In this document: piece after piece, positions 1-5,233 of the stretch | Layout: every line of letters begins with the position of its first letter | Numbering within the stretch: the first letter of the stretch is position 1 | Assembly: GCA_016291995.1 (NCBI GenBank) | Contig: JAEEZV010000036.1 | Location: 1-5,548, forward strand | Source: Caryophanales bacterium | GTDB lineage: Bacteria > Bacillota_I > Bacilli_A > RF39 > UBA660 | DNA: 5,548 nucleotides | Direction: 5' to 3' | Notes under the pieces: model-generated | The model's input: only the letters and a program-made list of their open reading frames with translations | Told to the model about the DNA's origin: nothing | The model's database searches: none | Made by a program: the position numbers and the translations under genes

Positions 1-302
1 AAGATAATTGCTAGGATAAGTAATAATATTGGTATAAGGATTAAGAAGTGTTTATTATTCTTACTTAGTCTTTTATTGATAATAGTATCATCATTTAGTT
101 TACCTTTGAATAATTCATCAGTAGTTATACCTAATATTTTACTTAATTCATTAATATTACCAATATCTGGCATAGTTTGACCTGTTTCCCATTTTGATAC
201 TGCTCTATTGCCTACGCCTATCATATCACCTAATTGGGCTTGTGTTAAACCTTTTGCTTTTCTTAATTTGGCAATTAAAGCACCTATTTTTACTTGATCC
301 AT
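1..302 (-). CDS. XRE-family HTH regulator with C-terminal membrane segment (3' end cut by window edge)
   Basis: Reading the minus strand from ATG at 302-300 gives 100 codons open to the left edge, so the C-terminus is missing. The protein starts MDQVKIGALIAKLRKAKG and has a standard Cro/C1-type helix-turn-helix at about residues 6-64. Its landmarks are LTQAQLGDMIGV (19-30), the recognition region with AVSKWETG (34-41), and the family ending LGITTDELF (57-65). After a short linker, residues 86-100 are almost purely hydrophobic, the start of a transmembrane helix. This suggests a membrane-tethered regulator, a common architecture in Bacillota. An SD, AGAAAGG, lies at 319-313, 10 nt before the ATG, and no better upstream start was seen. 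It is divergent from the muramidase gene, and XRE proteins often repress their own promoter, so control of that region is possible. Target and signal are unknown. Confidence 0.92.
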   Translation of the reverse strand, partial: MDQVKIGALIAKLRKAKGLTQAQLGDMIGVGNRAVSKWETGQTMPDIGNINELSKILGITTDELFKGKLNDDTIINKRLSKNNKHFLILIPILLLILAII

Positions 303-454
303 ACTGCTTAAACCTTTCTTTTTGTTAATATTATAAGTAATAATGGATGATTTAGATAGTTTTGTCTTATATTTTACCAATGATGACGATTTTATTAACA
401 AAAGGTTTTTTCCTATTTTGGGATATTTAGTGTATAATATTATTAGGTGGTAAG
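303..454. promoter_or_regulatory. Divergent intergenic region with candidate promoters both ways
   Basis: This 152-bp AT-rich gap separates the HTH gene from the lipoprotein-muramidase gene. On the minus strand a TATAAT lies at 335-330, giving a leader of about 20 nt to the HTH gene. The hexamer 17 nt upstream (TATCTA) is a poor -35. On the plus strand a TATAAT lies at 433-438, but the implied start near 445 falls on the SD AGGTGG (445-450), and no good -35 precedes it. Either match could be chance in DNA this AT-rich. No clear operator palindrome was found. Confidence 0.35.
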
Positions 455-1636
455 ATGAAGAAGTTATTTATTTTATTTTTATTGTTATTTCTTACTGGAT
501 GTGGGTATGATGTATATGAAATGCCTGAGGATGTATATATTAATCTTAATGAGAATAAGTTTCCGGTATATGAAGAACATACTAGTATGGAATTAGTTAA
601 TGATACGAATGCTGAAATATTATCTGAAGATACTAAATTAAAGAATGATTTGGTTGGTGAATATATATATACTCTCGATTATAAATATAAGAAAAGAAAA
701 TATAAATATGATATTACCTATAATGTAGTTGATATTACAGCTCCAGTATTTATCGGAGCTAGTAATAGTCTTACTACTCTTTTAAATGATGAAACTGATA
801 TATGTTCGAAGATTGTTTATGGGGATGATTATGATAATAAACCTGAATGTGAAATAATTGGAGAATATGATATAAATGCTATTGGGGTATATAAGGATTT
901 GGAATATGTAATTAGGGATTCATCTAATAATGAAAATAAGAAGACTTTTACTTTGAATGTAGTTAGTAAATTACCGAGTGGAGGTAGTATTTCTAGACCT
1001 AAATATTTATATATGAATGAGATACTTAATAATTATAAGAATGATAATACAAGTATTGGGATAGATATTTCTAAATGGCAAGGAAATGTTGATTTTGAAA
1101 AAGTTAAGAATGCTGGAATAGAATTTGTTATTATGCGTATTGGTGTTCAATCAGATCCTAGTGAATCATTAGATTTAGATGTTAGGTTTAAGGAATACTA
1201 CAAGAAAGCTAAAGAAGTTGGTTTAAAGGTATCAGTGTATGTATATAATACAGCTATTTCTTATGAAGATGGTGTAAATACCGCTAAATGGGTTATAAAT
1301 GAATTAAATGGTGATAAATTAGACTTACCTATTGCTTATGACTGGGAGAATTGGAAAAGTTTTAATGAATATGGAGTATCATTACATACTTTGAGTCAAG
1401 GTTATCTTGGTTTTGAGAAAACATTAAAGGATGCAGGATATGAAGCAATGCTTTATAGTTCTAAATTCTATTTAGAGAATGTTTGGTTAGATTATGAAAA
1501 GTCTAATATCTGGTTAGCTCATTATACTTCTAAAACTGATTATAAGGGAGATTATATGTTATGGCAGATGACATCTCTTGCTAAAATTGATGGTATTACA
1601 GAGAATACAGTTGATATTGATATTTTATATAAATAA
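455..1636 (+). CDS. Lipoprotein GH25 muramidase with N-terminal Ig-like region
   Basis: This 393-residue protein is predicted to be exported, lipid-anchored and to cleave the MurNAc-GlcNAc bond of peptidoglycan. Residues 1-16 form a lipoprotein signal peptide with lipobox LTGC, Cys16 being the lipidated residue. Residues of about 18-90 and 93-171 look like two beta-rich Ig-like modules; the second opens with the typical DITAPVF (93-99) and holds Cys117 and Cys132. A linker leads into a glycosyl hydrolase family 25 domain (about 200-393). Its landmarks are GIDISKWQG (202-210, Asp204), AYDWENW (294-300, Asp296 and Glu298 forming the D-x-E catalytic motif), LWQMTS (379-384) and the closing VDIDILY (386-392). 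The catalytic acids appear intact. The SD AGGTGG at 445-450 sits 4 nt before the ATG. The gene stands alone on its strand and ends in a terminator. The role could be wall remodelling or attack on other cells; the sequence does not decide. Confidence 0.93.
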   Translation: MKKLFILFLLLFLTGCGYDVYEMPEDVYINLNENKFPVYEEHTSMELVNDTNAEILSEDTKLKNDLVGEYIYTLDYKYKKRKYKYDITYNVVDITAPVFIGASNSLTTLLNDETDICSKIVYGDDYDNKPECEIIGEYDINAIGVYKDLEYVIRDSSNNENKKTFTLNVVSKLPSGGSISRPKYLYMNEILNNYKNDNTSIGIDISKWQGNVDFEKVKNAGIEFVIMRIGVQSDPSESLDLDVRFKEYYKKAKEVGLKVSVYVYNTAISYEDGVNTAKWVINELNGDKLDLPIAYDWENWKSFNEYGVSLHTLSQGYLGFEKTLKDAGYEAMLYSSKFYLENVWLDYEKSNIWLAHYTSKTDYKGDYMLWQMTSLAKIDGITENTVDIDILYK

Positions 1637-1663
1637 AGAGAATCTTATGATTCTCTTTTTTTT
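1635..1663 (+). terminator. Rho-independent terminator shared by convergent genes
   Basis: A perfect 10-bp stem (1635-1644 with 1649-1658) with loop TTAT is followed by more T residues to 1663, a strong terminator for the muramidase gene whose stop codon is 1634-1636. On the minus strand the same hairpin is followed by only a weak T-rich run, so it may also stop the opposing gene. The stem encodes the last residues and stop codon of that opposing gene. Confidence 0.88.
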
Positions 1664-2652
1664 ATCAAATTAAATAGAAATACGATTAGTCCTACCAGGA
1701 TAAAGAAATAGAAATTAATTGTTCTTATTAAAAGAATAGCACTTGGTAATAGATTAGGACCAAAGATATTTGAATATACTTTAAATCCTGCTCCTTCACT
1801 GATACCGACAGTTCCTGGTAATGGGATACTTGATATTGATACATAAAACATAGTTTGAATAGAAACTAGTTTTAAATAACTATAACCAGTTAATCCTAAT
1901 GCTTTATATACCATAAATGGTACTGAATGGAATACTAGTACTTGGAGTAAAGCAATTAGTATTGATTGAAATAATACTTTTTTATTTGATTTAATAAACT
2001 TTGCTCCATTACTATAATCATCTAATACTTTATTAATATTTTCAATATTGTTTTCAATACTACTTATTTTTAATTTCTTTAGTAATTTAATAATTAAATT
2101 TACTATTTTTTTAGCTAGTTTAGGAAAGAAAACACCAATTACTTCGGTACTAAAAGCGATTAGATTTAGTGATACTCCAATAATAAATAGATAAATATAG
2201 CCATCACTTAACATATTATGGTTAATAATAGCACATATAATACCTCCGAATATACTTATGAATTGAAATGATCCAAGATGGATTAAAAGGGATAAGGCAC
2301 TATGTGATACGGGTATTTTTTCTTTATGCATAGTATATATTTCCATTGGTTGACCGCCAGTAGTAGCTGGAGTTATTCCACTAAAGAATGAACCAATTAA
2401 AGTATATTTTAAGCATTTTAGAATACTTACTTTATCACCTAATAGTTTTAGGATACGTTTAATATTATAGCTTTCAATTAAAAAGTATAATAGCATTATA
2501 ATTAGTCCTAGAATAATATATATTAGTTTAGCATTTAATATTACTTCGATGATATTTTCTAATTTGTAAGTATGAAAAATTACCATCATTGTAATAACAA
2601 TAAGTAATGTAAATATTACTAGGTTTTTAAATATATCTTTTGCACTTCTCAT
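1645..2652 (-). CDS. MprF/YbhN-type integral membrane protein (lysylphosphatidylglycerol synthase TM-region family)
   Basis: This 335-residue polytopic protein matches the family of the MprF flippase domain (UPF0104/YbhN). Hydrophobic helices run through most of its length, for example about 11-27, 42-60, 128-146, 152-175, 228-250 and 308-330. Two family signatures are visible: FFSGITPATTGGQPMEIY at 89-106 and PLPGTVGISEGAGF at 277-290. The charged stretch at about 180-225 is a cytoplasmic loop. Full MprF fuses such a domain to a cytosolic aminoacyl-transferase that lysinylates phosphatidylglycerol. Here the protein ends at KKRES with no such domain, so it is a stand-alone member, perhaps a lipid or glycolipid translocase; the substrate cannot be inferred. 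An SD-like AGAGGT (2662-2657) precedes the ATG by 4 nt. A tRNA terminator lies just upstream, so the gene needs its own promoter or read-through; I could not identify one in the short gap. Confidence 0.87.
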   Translation of the reverse strand: MRSAKDIFKNLVIFTLLIVITMMVIFHTYKLENIIEVILNAKLIYIILGLIIMLLYFLIESYNIKRILKLLGDKVSILKCLKYTLIGSFFSGITPATTGGQPMEIYTMHKEKIPVSHSALSLLIHLGSFQFISIFGGIICAIINHNMLSDGYIYLFIIGVSLNLIAFSTEVIGVFFPKLAKKIVNLIIKLLKKLKISSIENNIENINKVLDDYSNGAKFIKSNKKVLFQSILIALLQVLVFHSVPFMVYKALGLTGYSYLKLVSIQTMFYVSISSIPLPGTVGISEGAGFKVYSNIFGPNLLPSAILLIRTINFYFFILVGLIVFLFNLIKKRES

Positions 2653-2676
2653 AAATACCTCTTATTTATCTCTATG

Positions 2677-2697
2677 AAAAAAACCACTTAGTGGTCT
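2677..2697 (-). terminator. Rho-independent terminator downstream of tRNA-Arg
   Basis: On the minus strand ACCAC-TAA-GTGGT forms a 5-bp stem, extendable by a G-U and an A-U pair, followed by a run of T residues. It begins about 10 nt after the tRNA CCA end and would stop both the tRNA transcript and any read-through from gerM. Confidence 0.8.
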
Positions 2698-2707
2698 ATT
2701 TTTAAAG

Positions 2708-2784
2708 TGGCGTCCCCAGAAGGATTCGAACCTTCGACCGCACGCTTAGAAGGCGTGTGCTCTATCCAGCTGAGCTATGAGGAC
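2708..2784 (-). tRNA. tRNA-Arg(UCU)
   Basis: A complete 77-nt cloverleaf reads on the minus strand. The acceptor stem is GTCCTCA paired with TGGGGAC (one G-U). The D stem is GCTC/GAGC. The anticodon stem is CACGC/GCGTG with loop CTTCTAA, which gives anticodon TCT (2750-2748). The variable loop is CGGTC, and the T arm is GAAGG-TTCGAAT-CCTTC. Discriminator G and an encoded CCA (2710-2708) finish it. It decodes AGA/AGG, the arginine codons favoured in AT-rich genomes and used throughout this window. It has its own promoter and terminator, and could also be reached by read-through from gerM, which has no terminator of its own. Confidence 0.97.
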
Positions 2785-2814
2785 AGTTAACAACACTCTT
2801 TCCGGTTGCTAACT
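2785..2814 (-). repeat. Inverted repeat between the tRNA promoter and the tRNA 5' end
   Basis: The arms 2785-2794 and 2805-2814 are complementary over 10 bp apart from one position, which is a G-U pair in the minus-strand RNA. The spacer is 10 nt. The repeat abuts the mature tRNA 5' end exactly and has no T-run after it, so it is not an intrinsic terminator. It could be a leader hairpin in transcripts arriving from gerM, or a protein-binding site over the tRNA transcription start. Confidence 0.6.
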
Positions 2815-2815
2815 A

Positions 2816-2844
2816 ATTATATTACAAAAAGTCATTTTAATCAA
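2816..2844 (-). promoter_or_regulatory. Vegetative (sigma-A type) promoter for tRNA-Arg
   Basis: On the minus strand TTGATT (2844-2839) and a perfect TATAAT (2821-2816) are separated by 17 bp, the ideal spacing. The -35 matches TTGACA at 4 of 6 positions. It overlaps the last codons and stop of gerM. Transcription would start near 2809, giving a leader of about 25 nt before the tRNA. Confidence 0.68.
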
Positions 2845-3802
2845 GGGTTTTTATAGAAAAAGTGGAAATTTCTTTACCATTCACTTGGAAGATAACATCT
2901 GTAATATCTAATTCTTCACACATGGATAATCCAATTGTATACATTACTTCTTCCAATATTAGATTGTTTGTGATATCTGATAATATCAGATCATTAAAGT
3001 TTAATTTTATTACTTTATCAGTTATTTCATAATCTAATAGTTTTACATTACTATCTAAATAACTCATTAGATTTGTTTCATGAACAATAGAAGTAGCTAG
3101 TTCTTCGATAATAATTCTAACTTTATCTTGATTTTGATTATTTATATATTTAGTAACTGGTGTATAGTATGTTTCATCGTTATAATTCAAGACATAATAT
3201 ATGGTATATGAATCAATATCAGAAAGAGTTGTAATTTCATATTGTTTATTTATACCATATTTTTTATCTAAATATTCAGGGATTATGATTTTACTTTTGG
3301 GTAAGATTATTAATTTAGCACCTTCAACATATATGGATATCTTATTTATACCATCAATACTAGTTAAGGTATATGTCAGGGCTTCGATTAGTTTTTGTTC
3401 ATCTTCTTTGGAAGTATTATATAATTCTTTGGAAAAATTAATAGTTAAGATATTATCTTTTAGACTAATATCTAATACTTTTGTATTTTCTGGTATTAGT
3501 GATTTAAATCCATTAGGTATTTTATCTTTTTTGGTACCATTAATAGTCATTGCATCAATTAGTGATTTAGCTTTAGTAATGATGTCTTTATTGCTAACAC
3601 TTATTTTAGTCATCGATAAATAATCATTATTATCAAGGAGATAGATGACTTCTAGATCATTTGGATAGATGTATTCTAAATGCTGTGTACTAGTTAAATC
3701 TATTTCGTTAGTTTTATTTGTTGGTATTAGATATAACATAAGGATTACTATTAACAATGATGCCATAATGGCTATTCTTTGATATAACATCTTTTTTATC
3801 AC
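2837..3802 (-). CDS. gerM: GerM-like sporulation protein with two GerMN domains
   Basis: This 321-residue protein has an N-terminal membrane anchor (about 8-27) and two tandem GerMN-type domains at about 46-170 and 195-315. Each shows the family pattern of a short region with an alpha helix, then a D-x-x-hydrophobic core: KVLDISLKDNILTINFSKEL (108-127) in the first and LLDYEITDKVIKLNFND (265-281) in the second. In B. subtilis, GerM is a sigma-E-dependent mother-cell protein that helps assemble the SpoIIIA-SpoIIQ channel between mother cell and forespore. The start is GTG at 3802, chosen because the SD AGGTG sits 5 nt before it; the ATG four codons later has no SD. B. subtilis GerM, as I recall it, is a lipoprotein, but no lipobox cysteine is present here (the only cysteine is Cys295), so this version seems held by a transmembrane helix. 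It lies directly downstream of gerE, as it lies near gerE in B. subtilis. Confidence 0.9.
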   Translation of the reverse strand: MIKKMLYQRIAIMASLLIVILMLYLIPTNKTNEIDLTSTQHLEYIYPNDLEVIYLLDNNDYLSMTKISVSNKDIITKAKSLIDAMTINGTKKDKIPNGFKSLIPENTKVLDISLKDNILTINFSKELYNTSKEDEQKLIEALTYTLTSIDGINKISIYVEGAKLIILPKSKIIIPEYLDKKYGINKQYEITTLSDIDSYTIYYVLNYNDETYYTPVTKYINNQNQDKVRIIIEELATSIVHETNLMSYLDSNVKLLDYEITDKVIKLNFNDLILSDITNNLILEEVMYTIGLSMCEELDITDVIFQVNGKEISTFSIKTLD

Positions 3803-3807
3803 ATTAT

Positions 3808-3812
3808 CACCT
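3808..3812 (-). promoter_or_regulatory. RBS that fixes the gerM GTG start
   Basis: AGGTGAT-AAT precedes GTG, with AGGTG 5 nt from the start codon. AGGTGAT is exactly complementary to the AUCACCU of the 16S rRNA 3' end. The same AGGTGATAAT string, with the same spacing, precedes the ATG of the lipoprotein gene at 5189. An ATG overlapping the GTG (3804-3802) is followed at once by TGA and is not used. Confidence 0.75.
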
Positions 3813-3817
3813 ATTTA

Positions 3818-3845
3818 ATAGTATGCATTAAATTATTATCTATGA
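3818..3845 (-). promoter_or_regulatory. Candidate sigma-E-type promoter for gerM
   Basis: On the minus strand TCATAGA (3845-3839) and CATACTAT (3825-3818) are 13 bp apart. They fit the sigma-E consensus (KMATATT, CATACAHT) at 5 of 7 and 7 of 8 positions, matching the sigma-E control known for B. subtilis gerM. Caution: the predicted start falls near 3811, on the SD, leaving a leader of only about 10 nt. CATACTA also fits the sigma-G -10, but no matching -35 was found. Confidence 0.42.
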
Positions 3846-3865
3846 GAAAAAGCCACATAGTGGCT
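3844..3865 (-). terminator. Rho-independent terminator after gerE
   Basis: On the minus strand AGCCAC-TAT-GTGGCT forms a 6-bp GC-containing stem followed by TTTTCTC. The first arm overlaps the TAG stop codon of gerE (3866-3864). It separates gerE from gerM. It closely resembles the tRNA terminator at 2677-2697. Confidence 0.72.
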
Positions 3866-4070
3866 ATAATGTTATTAATTTCATTCTTAATAGTTCTACG
3901 ACAGCTTGTGCTCTACCCTTTACACCTAGTTTTTGCATGGTATTAGATATATGATTTCTGACTGTTTTTTCACTTATTTTTAATATGTTAGCAATATCTT
4001 TAGTAGTTTTATTATTTACTAGTAATGTGAATATTTCTTTTTCTCTTTTTGTAAGTATAAATTTATCCAT
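3864..4070 (-). CDS. gerE: GerE, LuxR-type late mother-cell sporulation regulator
   Basis: This 68-residue protein is a single LuxR/FixJ-type DNA-binding domain with no receiver, as in B. subtilis GerE (74 residues). The similarity is strong: LTKREKEIFTLLV (6-18), KTTKDIA (21-27), the recognition helix ISEKTVRNHIS (32-42), MQKLGVKGRAQAVVELLRM (45-63). GerE in B. subtilis acts in the mother cell with sigma-K, activating late coat genes and repressing some earlier ones. The frame stays open to an ATG at 4094, but I place the start at 4070. A perfect AAGGAG SD lies at 4085-4080, 9 nt before that ATG and inside the longer frame, and the sigma-K-like promoter would start transcription downstream of 4094. 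It follows spoIIIAH by 68 nt without a terminator between, so it may also be read from spoIIIAH earlier in sporulation. Confidence 0.95.
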   Translation of the reverse strand: MDKFILTKREKEIFTLLVNNKTTKDIANILKISEKTVRNHISNTMQKLGVKGRAQAVVELLRMKLITL

Positions 4071-4079
4071 ATTACCCCA

Positions 4080-4085
4080 CTCCTT
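4080..4085 (-). promoter_or_regulatory. RBS that fixes the gerE start at 4070
   Basis: AAGGAG on the minus strand, 9 nt before ATG 4070-4068. In the longer reading from 4094 these bases would be codons 4 and 5 (Lys-Glu), and that upstream ATG has no SD of its own. Confidence 0.85.
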
Positions 4086-4096
4086 ATTATTCATAA

Positions 4097-4123
4097 TATT
4101 CTATGTATGTTTTTATATTAAGT
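4097..4123 (-). promoter_or_regulatory. Sigma-K-type promoter for gerE
   Basis: On the minus strand AC (4123-4122), 16 bp, then CATAGAATA (4105-4097) fits the sigma-K consensus AC-N16/17-CATANNNTA at every defined position. The start would be near 4090, giving a leader of about 20 nt that holds the AAGGAG SD. B. subtilis gerE is likewise transcribed by sigma-K RNA polymerase. Confidence 0.6.
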
Positions 4124-4138
4124 GAGGGATTTTAACTA

Positions 4139-4627
4139 TTATTTGAACTGAACAACAATATACATTTTGGTATCAAAATTACTTTGTACTGTACGCATTA
4201 TTTCGTTAGCTAAGCTACTAGAGTGTTCACCTGAATCTACGACTACCCTTATTTCATCACCATCTATTTTGACAAAAGAATCTAAGTTATAGATATTCTT
4301 TATTTTTTCTTCCAATAATTCTTCAGTACTACTTATTTGATTTAATATTTTTAATGAATCAAATACTTTGTTTTTATCTTCTGACGACAAATTTTTACTG
4401 TTCATTTCTTCTTTTAGTTTATTAATTTCTTTTAGGGTATTAGAAGTATCTTCTTGTTTTAGGGCTTCCACAATACTAGCATCTGTAATTTTAATATCGG
4501 TATTATCTGTTAATACTTCTCCATTATTAGTTAGAAGTAATTCTTCAGGCATAGTTACATAGTATACGCTTAGGACAAGTATTAAACTAAATAATGTTAA
4601 AAACCATAAATTCTTTCTATTTATCAT
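4139..4627 (-). CDS. spoIIIAH: SpoIIIAH-like stage III sporulation protein
   Basis: This 162-residue protein has one N-terminal transmembrane helix with the characteristic SpoIIIAH start: a basic MINRKN, then LWFLTLFSLILVLSVYYVTMPE (7-28). A polar linker follows, then a helical region (about 52-115) and a beta-rich C-terminal segment (118-162) with GDEIRVVVDSGEHS (123-136), as in the YscJ/FliF-like ring-building domain. In B. subtilis, SpoIIIAH is in the mother-cell membrane around the forespore and binds forespore SpoIIQ, linking the two membranes in the channel complex. At 162 residues it is shorter than B. subtilis SpoIIIAH (218), mainly in the linker. The ATG is preceded by GAGGA at 4636-4632. 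It is not preceded by spoIIIAG: a terminator and an unrelated lipoprotein gene lie upstream, so it needs its own promoter. A weak TATACT (4653-4648) was seen, but no convincing sigma-E pair. Confidence 0.9.
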   Translation of the reverse strand: MINRKNLWFLTLFSLILVLSVYYVTMPEELLLTNNGEVLTDNTDIKITDASIVEALKQEDTSNTLKEINKLKEEMNSKNLSSEDKNKVFDSLKILNQISSTEELLEEKIKNIYNLDSFVKIDGDEIRVVVDSGEHSSSLANEIMRTVQSNFDTKMYIVVQFK

Positions 4628-4677
4628 ATTTTCCTCTTTTCTACTTAAGTATATTAGAAAAGATAAAATATATAACT

Positions 4678-4712
4678 AAAAAAATACAAGCCTAGTACAT
4701 GCCTTGTATTTT
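4678..4712 (-). terminator. Rho-independent terminator after the lipoprotein gene
   Basis: On the minus strand AAAATACAAG (4712-4703) pairs perfectly with CTTGTATTTT (4690-4681) around a 12-nt loop, followed by further T residues to 4678. The upstream arm encodes the last residues of the lipoprotein, and the stop codon (4694-4692) lies in the loop. It isolates spoIIIAH from the genes upstream. Confidence 0.82.
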
Positions 4713-5189
4713 ATTTATCTGTTCATTGGTAAGAGCATTTAATTTCCAATTACCATCTTTGTCTTTATTTAGGGTAAATTCAATAGTATATGTCACTTTA
4801 TCTTTAGCACTTTCTAATCTAGTTAATTTTTCTTCATCAAAACTTTCTTTGGTATAGATACTACGATCAAATGTCATATCAGAGATAGCATTTCTATAAT
4901 CAATTACTTCAATTTGGGTTACAACGGTAGCATTATCACCATCTATTTTTTCTTCTTTTATTTCATAAGATAAATTTCTATATTGATCAGTTAGTATTTT
5001 TTTATATCTATCTTTATGTTCATTAGTAAAATTTTGTTCTTCGATAATCGTATCAATATTATCCATAATATCATTATCTAATCTTTGATATTTACTTAAT
5101 AGTGATTCAACTAATGAAGTAGGACTATTACCCATACTGCAAGCTGTCAATAAAAAAATGGTTAATACTACTAAAAATACTTTTTTCAT
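4692..5189 (-). CDS. Small lipoprotein of unknown function
   Basis: I do not recognise the family. This 165-residue protein begins with a lipoprotein signal peptide with lipobox LTAC (14-17, Cys17). The mature part starts with an acidic helical stretch (about 25-75) containing SLVESLLSKYQ, then a beta-rich half in which GDNATVVTQIEVIDY (83-97) and VTYTIEFTLNKDKDGNWKL (131-149) look like long antiparallel strands. The strand ending in DGNWKL, and the helix-then-sheet order, resemble NTF2-like or DUF4878-type lipoproteins, but this is a fold-level guess. The SD AGGTG sits 5 nt before the ATG. It lies 44 nt after recX with no terminator seen, so the two may be cotranscribed, and its own terminator closes the unit. 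It neighbours the sporulation genes, but nothing in the sequence ties it to sporulation. Confidence 0.85.
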   Translation of the reverse strand: MKKVFLVVLTIFLLTACSMGNSPTSLVESLLSKYQRLDNDIMDNIDTIIEEQNFTNEHKDRYKKILTDQYRNLSYEIKEEKIDGDNATVVTQIEVIDYRNAISDMTFDRSIYTKESFDEEKLTRLESAKDKVTYTIEFTLNKDKDGNWKLNALTNEQINKIQGMY

Positions 5190-5233
5190 ATTATCACCTA
5201 GTAGTATTATTGACCATTTATTTTGTTATATAC

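Noticed and set aside
399..420. Imperfect inverted repeat CAAAAGG / CCTATTTTG upstream of the muramidase gene
   Set aside because: The arms differ by inserted bases and are mostly A/T runs, so it is within what chance gives in this base composition.
2785..2814. Terminator for gerM
   Set aside because: The hairpin has no T-run on the minus strand; the tRNA sequence follows immediately. gerM transcripts probably continue to the terminator at 2677-2697.
3201..3623. Plus-strand open frame of 140 codons inside gerM
   Set aside because: It lies wholly antisense to gerM, which has clear domain similarity, an SD and promoter context. The plus-strand frame resembles no family and its composition is that of a reverse-strand shadow.
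4071..4094. Eight extra N-terminal codons for gerE from ATG 4094
   Set aside because: The SD lies inside these codons, no SD precedes 4094, and the predicted sigma-K start lies downstream of it.
4368..4562. Plus-strand open frame of 64 codons inside spoIIIAH
   Set aside because: It is antisense to a well-recognised gene and shows no family motif.
4648..4673. Possible sigma-E promoter for spoIIIAH (ATA-rich -35 with TATACT)
   Set aside because: The spacing and the -10 match are poor, and the implied start would fall almost on the SD. A promoter must exist after the upstream terminator, but I cannot place it.
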